In this document: positions 41,160 to 50,023 of the stretch, one piece after another
Position numbering within the stretch: position 1 is the first letter of the stretch
How the letters are laid out: the number at the start of each line of letters is the position of its first letter
Origin: Massilia phosphatilytica
Lineage (GTDB): Bacteria > Pseudomonadota > Gammaproteobacteria > Burkholderiales > Burkholderiaceae_D
DNA: 64,000 nucleotides
Assembly: GCF_002968015.1 (NCBI RefSeq)
Contig: NZ_PUIP01000010.1
Coordinates: 1-64,000 of the forward strand
Reading direction: 5' to 3'
Notes under the pieces: model-generated
Told to the model about the DNA's origin: nothing
The model's input: only the letters and a program-made list of their open reading frames with translations
The model's database searches: none
Program-made: the position numbers and the translations under genes

Positions 41160-42608
41160 TCAGCGAAATAGGATCAGCCCCGCCAGCCGCGCCACCAGCC
41201 CATCCATCCGCTCCGCCGGCACCTGCGCATAACCGAGCATCAGCCCGTTTGCCAGCGGCCCGCCCGGCACCGCATGCGCCGACAACGCATTCACGACGAT
41301 GCCCTCCTCCCGCGCACGGCGCACGATCTCCGCGTCAGCCGGGCCGTCATCGGGCAGGCGCAACGCCAGGTGCATGCCGGCCGAAGCGCCTTCGATGACG
41401 GCATGCCCACCCAGATGCCGCTCGAGCGCCTCGACCAGCGCATCCCGCCGCTGCCGATACAAGCGCCGCATGCGCCGCAAATGCAGCGCAAACTCGCCGC
41501 TGCGTAAAAATTCCGCCAGCGCCAGCTGCTCCGCCGTCCGCCCGGCCGCCGCCGACTGCGCGCGCATGGCCGCCAGTTGCGGCGCCAGCCCGGCCGGCAC
41601 GACGACGAACCCGATGCGCAGGGCCGGGAACATCGTCTTGCTGAACGTGCCGCAGTACAGCACGGGCGCATCCGCCACGAGCCCCTGCATGGCCGCCAGC
41701 GGCGGGCCCTCGTGGCGGAATTCGCTGTCGTAGTCGTCCTCGACGATCAGGGCGCCGGCCGCGCGTGCCCCGTCGATCAGCGCCATGCGCCGCGCCGCGG
41801 ATGTCACCACGCCTAGGGGATACTGGTGCGACGGCGTCGTGTAGATCAGCTTCGGCCGGCGCGTGGTCCAGTCCTGACGGGAAGGCGCCATGCCCTCTTC
41901 GTCGACCGCAATGCCCTCGACGACCAGACCCGCGCCCCGGAACGCGGCCAGCGCGCCGCCGTAGCCGGGGCTCTCGATCCAGGCGATATCGCCCGCGTCG
42001 GCGCAGGCGTGGGCGCACAGGTCGAGGCTCGCCTGCGTGCCGTCCGTGATGAAGACCTGGCCCGGCTCGCACACGACGCCGCGCGACGCGCGCAGGTAGT
42101 CCGCGATCGCGGTGCGCAGCGCCGGCTCGCCGGCCGGGTCGCCGTAGTTCAGCTGGTCGGCGGACAGGCCGCGCCAGGCGCGGTCCAGCAGGCGGCGCCA
42201 CTGCGCCAGCGGGAACGCGCGCAGGTCGGGCACGCCGGGCGTGAACGGCAGCGCGACACTGGCGGTGCCGTTCACGGTCCGCAGATTCTGCGCGCGGCGT
42301 GCCAGACCCGCCTGCGGCACATCGGCGCTGCGCCGGCGCGGCGCGGGGGCGATGCCGGCGACCACGGTGCCACGCCGGTCCGGGATGACGAAGCCTTCGC
42401 AGGCCAGCTGCTCGTACGCATACAGCACCGTGTTGCGGGCGATGCCCAGCTCCTGCGCGAGCGAGCGCGTGGCGAGCAGGCGCGTGCCGGCCGCCAGCGT
42501 ACCGTCGCGGATCGCGGCGCGCAGGCATTCGTGCAGCAGCCGCTGGCGTGGCCAGGCGTTCCGGGCGTGGTCGCGGCCGAACGCATCCAGCAGCAGGGAG
42601 TAGTCCAT
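41160..42608 (-). CDS. MocR/PdxR-family GntR-aminotransferase regulator
   Basis: A 482-residue chimeric regulator. The N-terminal winged helix (about 20-85) has LLATRSLAQELGIARNTVLYAYEQL; the rest is a fold-type I aminotransferase-like domain with YIESPGYGG-like and CGTFSKTMFPALRIG segments, the latter carrying the PLP lysine. Such proteins sense PLP or use it as a ligand. The ATG at 42608 follows ggagccaca; an upstream Met is possible. It is divergent from an FMN-binding protein related to pyridoxamine phosphate oxidase, supporting a vitamin B6-linked or MocR-type control of that gene. Confidence 0.9.
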   Translation of the reverse strand: MDYSLLLDAFGRDHARNAWPRQRLLHECLRAAIRDGTLAAGTRLLATRSLAQELGIARNTVLYAYEQLACEGFVIPDRRGTVVAGIAPAPRRRSADVPQAGLARRAQNLRTVNGTASVALPFTPGVPDLRAFPLAQWRRLLDRAWRGLSADQLNYGDPAGEPALRTAIADYLRASRGVVCEPGQVFITDGTQASLDLCAHACADAGDIAWIESPGYGGALAAFRGAGLVVEGIAVDEEGMAPSRQDWTTRRPKLIYTTPSHQYPLGVVTSAARRMALIDGARAAGALIVEDDYDSEFRHEGPPLAAMQGLVADAPVLYCGTFSKTMFPALRIGFVVVPAGLAPQLAAMRAQSAAAGRTAEQLALAEFLRSGEFALHLRRMRRLYRQRRDALVEALERHLGGHAVIEGASAGMHLALRLPDDGPADAEIVRRAREEGIVVNALSAHAVPGGPLANGLMLGYAQVPAERMDGLVARLAGLILFR

Positions 42609-42609
42609 T

Positions 42610-42679
42610 GTGGCTCCATGAAATCGCATGCCCCTGGATCTGTTGCTGGGGCCATCCCGGCCATTATAGTGTGGCTTCC
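42610..42679. promoter_or_regulatory. Possible MocR direct repeats in the divergent region
   Basis: Two similar blocks, gtggctcca (42610-42618) and gtggcttcca (42670-42679), lie in the 90-bp divergent intergenic region in the same orientation. MocR/PdxR proteins typically bind direct repeats. The match between the copies is short, so this is tentative. Confidence 0.3.
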
Positions 42680-42698
42680 ACCCACATGATCGAGGCCA

Positions 42699-43337
42699 AT
42701 GAACACTGCTCCTTCCTCCCGCACCCAGGTCAAGCGCGGCGCAAACCGGGCGTCGTACGACCCCGCCCTGCTGCACGCGATCGTCGATGCCGCCTACGTC
42801 TGCCACGTCGCGTTCACCGACGCACGCGGCACGCACTGCATCCCCACCGCCTGCTGGCGCAGCGGCGACCATCTGTACATCCATGGATCGAACGGCAGCC
42901 GCATGCTGCAGTGCCTGATGGAGCAGGATTGCTGCGTGACGATCACGCACGTGGACGGCCTCGTGCTCGCACGCTCCGCCTTCAATCACTCGATGAATTA
43001 CCGCAGCGCGATGGTCTACGGGCGCTTCGACATCGTCGGCGAACCGGAGAAACGGCAGACGCTGGTCGACTTCATGGAGCACCTGGCGCCGGGCCGGCAG
43101 GCGGAGATCCGCCCCGGGAACGACAAGGAATTCGCGGCGACGACCGTGCTGCGCATCCCGCTGCTTGAAGCCGCATGCAAGGTGCGCACCGGCCCGCCCG
43201 ACGACGACGAGGAAGACATGGGCATCGCCGCGTGGGCCGGCGTGCTGCCGCTCGCGCAGGTGCGCGGGACGCCCGTGCCGGACGCGCATTGCGCCGTGGC
43301 GGCACCGGCGTACGTGAAGGAATGGCCTACTTCTTGA
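42699..43337 (+). CDS. Pyridoxamine 5'-phosphate oxidase-family FMN-binding protein
   Basis: A 212-residue split-barrel FMN-binding protein (pyridoxamine oxidase/NimA-like clan). It has CHVAFTDARGTHCIPTACWR near the N-terminus and HLYIHGSNGSRML, matching flavin-binding loops, with SMNYRSAMVYGRF in the middle. It is unlikely to be PdxH itself because the PdxH C-terminal signature is absent. The ATG is 90 bp from the divergent MocR-type regulator. Its final 11 bp overlap the convergent DUF3108 gene. Confidence 0.84.
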   Translation: MNTAPSSRTQVKRGANRASYDPALLHAIVDAAYVCHVAFTDARGTHCIPTACWRSGDHLYIHGSNGSRMLQCLMEQDCCVTITHVDGLVLARSAFNHSMNYRSAMVYGRFDIVGEPEKRQTLVDFMEHLAPGRQAEIRPGNDKEFAATTVLRIPLLEAACKVRTGPPDDDEEDMGIAAWAGVLPLAQVRGTPVPDAHCAVAAPAYVKEWPTS

Positions 43338-44085
43338 CGATGCGTTCGAGCGTCTGCTCGACGTAGTCGCGGTCGTTGTCGGTGAAGCGCAGCTTGACCG
43401 GATACCACTCGTGGCCAGGGGCCAGCCAGATGTCGAGCATCTGGTCCTTGGAGCCCGGTGGTGCGGCGCGCATCACGTGGACGGCATCCACTTCGCCGAG
43501 CGACGCGCCGGCCTGCACTTTTTCCCGGCCGACGACGCGGAAGGTCCACGGATCCGCGTCGCGCGGGCCGATGACGAAGAAGTGCCACTCCGATCCCGGC
43601 TTGAATTTATCCTTTGCGGCGCGCGCGACCGCCACCAGTTGCCACGAGATGGACACACGGTCCTGCTCGCCGCCCTTGATCGGATAGGTCTTGTCGCCGT
43701 CGCTGAACGTGATGGTCTTGCCGTCACGGTCGAACGTGGCCGTCGTCGGGTCCTTGCGGAAGCGCTTGTCGTAGTACTCCGTCGGTGCAAGGCCCCAGTT
43801 GTCGACGATGCCCGTGCTGCGGTTTTCCGTCAGCTTGCCCAGCAGGGCCACGCGCGACTCGGCGTTGATCGAATATTTGCTGTCGTTCGCGCGCCAGGTC
43901 AGCGTCGCGTCGCCGCTCAGGTTGAAGCCGCGCTGGCGGGCGCCAATGGAATAGGTCAGGTCGGCCGACGGCGGCAGGTCGAACGGGCGCTTGATGGCCG
44001 GGTGTTCTTCCGCTGCGGTGGCTTGCCCGCCGAGCGCCGACATCAGGACCCATCCCGCGCCTGCCATTTTCAATACATTTTTCAT
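43327..44085 (-). CDS. DUF3108 periplasmic protein
   Basis: A 252-residue protein with a cleavable signal peptide (about 1-24, ending ATAA) and a DUF3108 domain with SADLTYSIGARQRGFNLSGDATLTW, WGLAPTEYYDKRF and LDIWLAPGHEWYPVKLRFTD. The domain is beta-rich and LolA/B-like in predicted fold; members are thought to act in the periplasm. It is the second gene of a pair; the gene immediately upstream encodes a paralogous DUF3108 with a TonB-like N-terminus and ends 1 nt before this start. Confidence 0.87.
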   Translation of the reverse strand: MKNVLKMAGAGWVLMSALGGQATAAEEHPAIKRPFDLPPSADLTYSIGARQRGFNLSGDATLTWRANDSKYSINAESRVALLGKLTENRSTGIVDNWGLAPTEYYDKRFRKDPTTATFDRDGKTITFSDGDKTYPIKGGEQDRVSISWQLVAVARAAKDKFKPGSEWHFFVIGPRDADPWTFRVVGREKVQAGASLGEVDAVHVMRAAPPGSKDQMLDIWLAPGHEWYPVKLRFTDNDRDYVEQTLERIVKK

Positions 44086-44086
44086 A

Positions 44087-45256
44087 TCAGCTTCCTGCTT
44101 GTTTGATCTCGATTCTGCTCGCGGTCTGGGTCGTTACAGCCCCGCTCGCCTCGACGTTGCGGATCTGTACCGGATACCAGCCATGGTCCGGCGCCAGCCA
44201 GAGTTCCAGGCGCGAATTGTACGAGCCGGGTTTCGGTGGACGCACGAGGTGCCACGTGGCGATGCGGCCCAGCGGCGTGTCGAGCTGTTCCTGTCCGGCC
44301 ACCGTAAAGGTAAAAACGCTTGCGTCGCGGTCTTCGCCGACAAGGATGTCGATATTTCCCGACAATTGTTTCGCATCACCGCGCGCGATGGCCGTCAATT
44401 GCAGCGGCACGCTGGCTTTATCCTGCGCGCCCGGCACGAGCGGGTACTTCAGGCCCGAGGCCGAAAACGTCAGCGTGCCCTCCTGGCGATTGAAATGCGT
44501 CGCCGTCATGGCGCGCCCGCGCCGCTTTTCCGTCATCAAGGTCGGGACGAATCCTTCGTCTCCAACCGTACCCTCGCTCGTGAGGGTGAGCAGGTTCACG
44601 TGCGCGAACACGACGCGGATGCCCGCTTCCACCTTCACGCGGTAGCCGGACGGCGTCACCCGCCAGGACAACAGCGCATCGCCGCTCCACTTCGTGCCGT
44701 TCGCGTCCGTGCGCGCGACGTCGAGCGTGATGTCGGCCGAGGGCGGCATGTCGACCTTGTAGCGGCGCGCTTCCGGCGCGGCCGGCTGGGGTTGCGGTGC
44801 CGGCTCCGCCTGGGCCTGCGCCTGAGGTGCCGTCTCCCGTTGTTCATCCTCCCGGGATTGTACGGCGCCAGCGCCGGCGGCGGCGCCACCCTGCCCCGTT
44901 TGCTGTCCGGCCGCATCGGGAGCGGCGAAACCGTCCGATTCCGGCGTCAATGCGGGTGCCGTCGCATCGGACTGACCGGGCGGCGGCGCCGCGGGCACCA
45001 CGGGCTCCGGCTCGATCTCGGGCAGCGGCGGTTGCTGCATCGCCGGCTGCGGCGGCGGCACGGCGGGCAAAGGCCGCGGCTGCGGCGCCTCGACCAGCTC
45101 GGCCGTCATGGGCGCGCGTCCCGTGCGGGCAGACGGGTCGGGCACATGGCCCACCTGGCGCGCGAACCAGCTGAACACGAGCACGTGCAACAGGATCGTG
45201 AGCGCGCCCAGCACCAGTTGCCGGCGGCGTCGGGTCGTGGCATATCCAGGGCTCAT
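44087..45256 (-). CDS. TonB-like DUF3108 membrane protein
   Basis: A 389-residue protein. It starts with a basic RRRRQ stretch and one membrane span (about 12-32), followed by a Pro/Glu/Gln-rich linker (about 45-165, e.g. PLPEIEPEPVVPAAPPP) reminiscent of TonB, and ends with a DUF3108 domain (about 170-389) with SADITLDVARTDANG and LELWLAPDHGWYPVQIRN. The linker could cross the periplasm. The C-terminal domain is clearly paralogous to the next protein. The ATG at 45256 is preceded by aggcgg. A role in spanning or sensing the envelope is inference. Confidence 0.85.
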   Translation of the reverse strand: MSPGYATTRRRRQLVLGALTILLHVLVFSWFARQVGHVPDPSARTGRAPMTAELVEAPQPRPLPAVPPPQPAMQQPPLPEIEPEPVVPAAPPPGQSDATAPALTPESDGFAAPDAAGQQTGQGGAAAGAGAVQSREDEQRETAPQAQAQAEPAPQPQPAAPEARRYKVDMPPSADITLDVARTDANGTKWSGDALLSWRVTPSGYRVKVEAGIRVVFAHVNLLTLTSEGTVGDEGFVPTLMTEKRRGRAMTATHFNRQEGTLTFSASGLKYPLVPGAQDKASVPLQLTAIARGDAKQLSGNIDILVGEDRDASVFTFTVAGQEQLDTPLGRIATWHLVRPPKPGSYNSRLELWLAPDHGWYPVQIRNVEASGAVTTQTASRIEIKQAGS

Positions 45257-45367
45257 CCGCCTAGTGTAGCCGGTCCGCCCGCGCCCCGCCCGCCTTCGCT
45301 TCCAACCATCTCTATGTCCGCCGTTATTTATCTGTTACGCTAGCGGCCACCAACCAGGGAGACCACC

Positions 45368-46129
45368 ATGCTGAAACCCTCCGCACCCGCCATGCCAGGC
45401 GTGACGGACACGCTGGAATTCGTCAAGAACCTGTGGGGATCCATGCAGATCCCCGGCACCGGCATGCCCGGTATGCCGGGGATGGCTGGCATCGCCGCAC
45501 CGCCGATGTCGACCGAAGACCTGGACAAGCGCATCGCCGACCTCAAGGCGGTCGAGTCCTGGCTGAACCTGAACCTCAGCATGCTGCGCGGGACCATCCA
45601 GGCCCTCGAAGTGCAGCGCGGCACGCTGATGACCCTGAAGACGATGGGCGCCTCGATGGCTGAAGCGATGCGCCAGTCCGGCGTCAGCGCGGAAAAGATG
45701 GCGTCGATGCCGTTCTCGCCTTTCTTCGGCGCGCAGGGCCAGGGCGGCGGCGCTGCCAAGCCGGCGGCGCCGGCCGCAAAGACGGAGGCCGTCAAGGCAC
45801 CGGATGCCGCCGCCGCAAGCAGCGGGGGCACGGCTCAGCCGGGCACGACGGCGCCGCAGGCCGCTGGCGCAGCGGATGCGCCAAACAACCCGGCCGCGGC
45901 GGCGATGCCGGCTGCCGTCGCGTGGTGGAACATGCTGCAGGAACAATTTACGCAGGCGGTCGCCAACGCGATCACGCCGAGCGCCGCAGCACCGGCAGCG
46001 CCCGGAAACGAGGGCGGCGGTGCGCCGAAAGCGGAGATCGCCAAGGAAGCGCCGAAGGCGCAACCGGCGGCGCCGAACGGCACCAACGGCAAGGCGCGGG
46101 CCAGCCGCCCGAAGACCGACAAGCCCTGA
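45368..46129 (+). CDS. phaM: PhaM-family PHB granule regulatory protein
   Basis: A 253-residue PhaM-type protein. It has FVKNLWGSM near residues 18-26, the conserved STEDLDKRIADLKAVESWLNLNL helix (given here as separate STEDLDKRIADL and VESWLNLNLSML), a second WWNMLQEQFTQAV segment, and a C-terminal Pro/Ala/Lys tail that in the family binds DNA. PhaM activates PhaC synthase and links polyhydroxybutyrate granules to the nucleoid. The ATG follows agggaga. No other pha genes are close, which is usual. Confidence 0.85.
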   Translation: MLKPSAPAMPGVTDTLEFVKNLWGSMQIPGTGMPGMPGMAGIAAPPMSTEDLDKRIADLKAVESWLNLNLSMLRGTIQALEVQRGTLMTLKTMGASMAEAMRQSGVSAEKMASMPFSPFFGAQGQGGGAAKPAAPAAKTEAVKAPDAAAASSGGTAQPGTTAPQAAGAADAPNNPAAAAMPAAVAWWNMLQEQFTQAVANAITPSAAAPAAPGNEGGGAPKAEIAKEAPKAQPAAPNGTNGKARASRPKTDKP

Positions 46130-46145
46130 CGCTACGCCCGCAACG

Positions 46146-48257
46146 TCATCCCAGGTCGAACGGCAGCTTGCGCAAGCGCTTGCCCGTGAGGTGGAAGATG
46201 GCGTTGGCGAAGGCCGGCGCCAGCGGCGGCAGGCCCGGCTCGCCCATGCCGGTCGGCGGGTCGGCGGATGGCACGATGAAGACGTCCACGTGCGGCATGT
46301 CCGGCATGCGCGCCACCGTGTAGTCGTTGAAATTCCCCTGCTCGACGACGCCGTCCTTGAACGTGATGGCGGCGCCCGGCAACGTCGTGCCCAGGGCCGC
46401 CAGCACGGCGCCCTGCACCTGCGCCTCGATCGTCAGCGGATTGACGGCCAGGTTGCAATGCACGCCGGCCGTGACCTTGTGCAGCCGGGGCACGCCCTTC
46501 TCGACCGATGCCTCGACCACATAGGCCACCATGCTGCCGGACATGCCATGCACGGCCACACCCCAGGCATGGCCCTCGGGCAGCTTCTTTTTGCCATATC
46601 CGGACTTCGTCACCGCCAGGTCGAGCGCCGCCAGGTGGCGCGGGCGCTTGTCGCCCAGCAGCTTGCGCCGGTACTCGACGGGGTCGGCGCCTGCCGCGTG
46701 CGCGACTTCGTCCACCAGCGTCTCCATGACGAACGCCGTGTGGTTCGAGGCCGCCCCGCGCCACCACAGCACTGGCACGTTGGCCTTCGGATGATGCACC
46801 GACAGCTTGACGGGCAACGCATACGCCTCGGCGATGCCCTCGGTCGTCGTGGAGTCCACGCCGTTCTTGATCAGCACCGATTCGAACGGCGTGCCCGCGC
46901 TGATGGCCTGGCCGACGATCACGTGGTTCCACGCGACGACGTCGCCGTTCGCATCGAGCCCGATATCGACCTTGTGCACGTGCGCCGGACGGTAGTAGCC
47001 GCCCTTGATGTCGTCCTCGCGGCTCCAGATGATTTTCACCGGACCGCGCCCGTACGCCTTCGCGACGTTGACCGCTTCCACCAGGTCGTCCGACGTGGTC
47101 ACGCCGCGGCGGCCGAAACCGCCGCCGGACATCATCGTGTTCAGGGTGACCTGCGTGAGCTTGCGCCCCGCCGCGGCGGCGACGGCGGCCTGGTCGAACG
47201 TCTGGAACTGGACGCCCGCCCAGACCGTGCAGCGGTCGGCCTTCAAATCGACCACGCAGTTGATCGGCTCCATCGGCGCATGGGCCAGGTAAGGAAATTC
47301 GTAGACGGCCGAGATCGACGTCGTCGCCGGCGCCGGCGTGGCGGCAAGCGCGCGGTAATCGCGTAGCTGGCGGCTTGATTCGAGCTTGTCGACGGCGCCC
47401 GTGTCCCAGTCGATGACGAGCGCGTCGCGCCCCTGCTTCGCGGGCCAGTAACCGTCCGCGATCACGGCCACGCCGCGACCGCCGCTGCCGACGGCCACCT
47501 CGACCACGTCCACCACGCCCTTGACCGCGCGGGCCTTGCTCGCGTCGAGGCTGCGCACCCTGCCGCCGAACACGGGCGGCCGCGCGACCACGGCCACCTT
47601 CATGCCGGGCAGCGTGAAGTCGATGCCGAACTGCTGTTTTCCGCTCGCCTTGGCGCGCGCATCCAGGCGCCCGGTCGGCTTGCCGATGTGGCGAAAATCC
47701 TTCGCATCCTTCAGCGTGACGGTGGCCGGCACGGGTTGCCGCATGGCCGCATCGGCCAGCGCACCGTAGCGCGCCTTGCGGCCGCCGGGGCCGATCACCG
47801 TGCCCGCCGAAGTGGTGCACGCGTCGGGCGCGACCTGCCACCGCTCGGCCGCGGCGGCGATCAGCATCGCGCGGGCGCGGGCGCCGATCTCGCGGTAATG
47901 CGTGAACGAGTGCGCCACCGAGATGGAACTGCCGGTCATCTGGATGCCGAACAGCGTATCCTTGTAGGCGTCCCCGGCCGGTGCCAGTTCTGCGCGCACA
48001 CGCGACCAGTCAGCGTCGAGTTCCTCGGCGACCAGCATCGGCAGCGCCGTGTGCACGCCCTGGCCGAATTCGAGCCGGTCGACCATCACGGTGACGGTGT
48101 CGTCCGGTGCGATGTGCAGGAAAGCGTTGGGTGAGGCCGGTGCCGCTGCGGCCGCGCGGCCCTGGACGGGCATGACGAAGCCGAGTACCAGCCCGCCGGC
48201 GGATTTCAAGAAGCCGCGGCGGGTCACTGCCACGTGGTCGTTCCGTTCAGTGTGCAC
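46146..48257 (-). CDS. Molybdopterin-binding aldehyde/isoquinoline dehydrogenase subunit
   Basis: A 703-residue xanthine-oxidase-family large subunit of the isoquinoline 1-oxidoreductase beta type. A Tat signal (VTRRGFLKSAGG) is at the N-terminus, so it is exported folded. Conserved landmarks include EFGQGVHTALPMLVAEELD, GGGFGRRG, RWRGAASNH-like WWRGAASNH and GMGEPGLPPLAPA, the catalytic glutamate region. The start is GTG at 48257, with a ggag site; a TTG start is possible. The usual 2Fe-2S partner subunit is not adjacent on either side, so the electron-transfer partner must be encoded elsewhere. Confidence 0.88.
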   Translation of the reverse strand: MHTERNDHVAVTRRGFLKSAGGLVLGFVMPVQGRAAAAAPASPNAFLHIAPDDTVTVMVDRLEFGQGVHTALPMLVAEELDADWSRVRAELAPAGDAYKDTLFGIQMTGSSISVAHSFTHYREIGARARAMLIAAAAERWQVAPDACTTSAGTVIGPGGRKARYGALADAAMRQPVPATVTLKDAKDFRHIGKPTGRLDARAKASGKQQFGIDFTLPGMKVAVVARPPVFGGRVRSLDASKARAVKGVVDVVEVAVGSGGRGVAVIADGYWPAKQGRDALVIDWDTGAVDKLESSRQLRDYRALAATPAPATTSISAVYEFPYLAHAPMEPINCVVDLKADRCTVWAGVQFQTFDQAAVAAAAGRKLTQVTLNTMMSGGGFGRRGVTTSDDLVEAVNVAKAYGRGPVKIIWSREDDIKGGYYRPAHVHKVDIGLDANGDVVAWNHVIVGQAISAGTPFESVLIKNGVDSTTTEGIAEAYALPVKLSVHHPKANVPVLWWRGAASNHTAFVMETLVDEVAHAAGADPVEYRRKLLGDKRPRHLAALDLAVTKSGYGKKKLPEGHAWGVAVHGMSGSMVAYVVEASVEKGVPRLHKVTAGVHCNLAVNPLTIEAQVQGAVLAALGTTLPGAAITFKDGVVEQGNFNDYTVARMPDMPHVDVFIVPSADPPTGMGEPGLPPLAPAFANAIFHLTGKRLRKLPFDLG

Positions 48258-48343
48258 GCCGCTCTCCGCTGTGATCAAGGATGAATTTTCACACGGCGGG
48301 CGCCGCCGCCGGCATTATGATTTTCACCAGATCGTATAGCGAA

Positions 48344-50023
48344 TTACGCCACTTCGGCGATCGTCCCCGCCGTTTGCCCACCTTCGGGTACAGGCTGCAA
48401 CTGCGCCAGCTGTTCCATCAATTGCGCGAAACGCTGCTGCCCCGGCAGCAGGCGGTCGACGTGGTGCAGCACCTCGTACGCTTCGCTCGACAAGGCCGTG
48501 TCGTAGCCGTGCTGCTGCATGTGCGAGACAAGGATCTGGGCCGCGTTGAACAGGATGCGCTGGTTGTTCGGCACCTTTTTTCGCGCCTGGCGCATCCACT
48601 CGACCGCGTCGTTCAGCTTGCCCGTCTTCCACAGCAGCACGCCCTGGTTCATCAGGTCTGTCGCTTCCTTCTTCGACGCGCGGATGAACTCCAGGCCTTC
48701 GTCGCCGAGGCGGGCCTTGTCGAAGATCTTCTGCACTTCGTCGAGCAGCAGCGGGTTGTCGTGGTTGTTGCGGATCACGTAGCACAGCAGTTCCACGGGC
48801 GCATCCTTCACGCCCACCGCGAACAGCAGGGTCGCCAGTTCCAGGCAGGTCGGGATGTCGGGCCGGTTCTCGGTCGCGTTCAGCAGCGCTTCCAGCTCGT
48901 CGCCGGCCTTGCGCGCACGCCGGTAGTCGCCGCTCTCGTGGTAGACGAGACCCTCGGTGATCTTGGACCGCAGCGCGATGTCCGGATGATCGGCCGCGAA
49001 CTCGCGCTGGACCTGCAGCAGCAGCCGCAGCGCTTCCTTCGCATCGTTCTTCTGGCCGCACACGCGCGCGAGGCCGAGGTAGGCGTCCGGCGTCTTCATG
49101 ATGGAATACTCGCCGATCAGGATGCACTTGCGGAAGGCCTGCTCCGCCATCTGCACGTTGCCCACCTTGAGCGCCACATTGCCCAGGTTGCGCTGGCGCG
49201 GCACGGAATTCGGCGACAGTTTTGCAGCGCGTTCGAGGATCGCGCATGCCTCGTCCAGCTTGCCCAGGTTCTGATAGGTCAGCGCGAGCTGGTCGTACGC
49301 GTCGATGTAATAGCGGTTCTCCGCGATCACGCTCTGGAAGGCCTGCCGCGCCTGTTCGAATTCGCCGTTGGCCATGCGGATCTTGGCGATGCCGGCGCGC
49401 GCCCACTGGTATTCGCGCTGCTCCAGCACGCGCTCGTACACTTCACGCGCCTTCACCGGCTCGCCGCTCTTTTCCATCAGCTTGGCCTTCATGCGCAGGA
49501 GGTCCAGCTCGTGCGCCTTGTGGCCTTCGATGGCGGCATCGCACAGGCGCGCCGCGCGCAGGTAGTCCTTCTCGGCATAGGCCTGGTCGATGAGGCGGAA
49601 GATCTGCTTCTTGTGCCACACGCGATTCAGGCGCGTGAGCAGCACGCCTTCCGTGATCGGCTTGATCAGGTAGGCATCCGGCTGGTGCTCGGCCGCGCCC
49701 ATCACGGACTCCACGCTCTTTTCGGCCGACACCATCAGCCACACGGTGCTCGGGTTGACGAGGTTGCGCACGCGCGCTTCCTCCAGCACCTGCTGGCCGT
49801 TCTTGCCGTCGCCCAGGTTGTAGTCGCACAGGACGACGTCGTAGCGGATGCGCGCCAGCAGGCCCATCGCCTCGCCGCCCGACGACGCCTGGTCGATATT
49901 CTTCGCGCCCAGGCTGCGCAGGGCTTCGCGCAGCAACTGGCGCACGCCGACGAAATCGTCGACGACGAGGTAGTTCTTGTCGGCCCAGTCGATCTCGTTG
50001 ACGGCCTTGGCGGGAGCGTTCAT
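48344..50023 (-). CDS. Response regulator with TPR output
   Basis: A 559-residue protein. The N-terminal receiver domain (about 15-135) has VVDD and LCDYN with phospho-accepting D67 and the lysine in LIKPITEG. The rest is helical with repeated TPR units (about 140-500), e.g. ARAGIAKIRMANGEFEQARQAF and AYDQLALTYQNLGKLDEACAIL. There is no DNA-binding domain, so the output is probably protein-protein. Its ATG overlaps the downstream-of-promoter kinase gene stop by 4 nt, so the pair is a two-component module. Confidence 0.88.
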   Translation of the reverse strand: MNAPAKAVNEIDWADKNYLVVDDFVGVRQLLREALRSLGAKNIDQASSGGEAMGLLARIRYDVVLCDYNLGDGKNGQQVLEEARVRNLVNPSTVWLMVSAEKSVESVMGAAEHQPDAYLIKPITEGVLLTRLNRVWHKKQIFRLIDQAYAEKDYLRAARLCDAAIEGHKAHELDLLRMKAKLMEKSGEPVKAREVYERVLEQREYQWARAGIAKIRMANGEFEQARQAFQSVIAENRYYIDAYDQLALTYQNLGKLDEACAILERAAKLSPNSVPRQRNLGNVALKVGNVQMAEQAFRKCILIGEYSIMKTPDAYLGLARVCGQKNDAKEALRLLLQVQREFAADHPDIALRSKITEGLVYHESGDYRRARKAGDELEALLNATENRPDIPTCLELATLLFAVGVKDAPVELLCYVIRNNHDNPLLLDEVQKIFDKARLGDEGLEFIRASKKEATDLMNQGVLLWKTGKLNDAVEWMRQARKKVPNNQRILFNAAQILVSHMQQHGYDTALSSEAYEVLHHVDRLLPGQQRFAQLMEQLAQLQPVPEGGQTAGTIAEVA

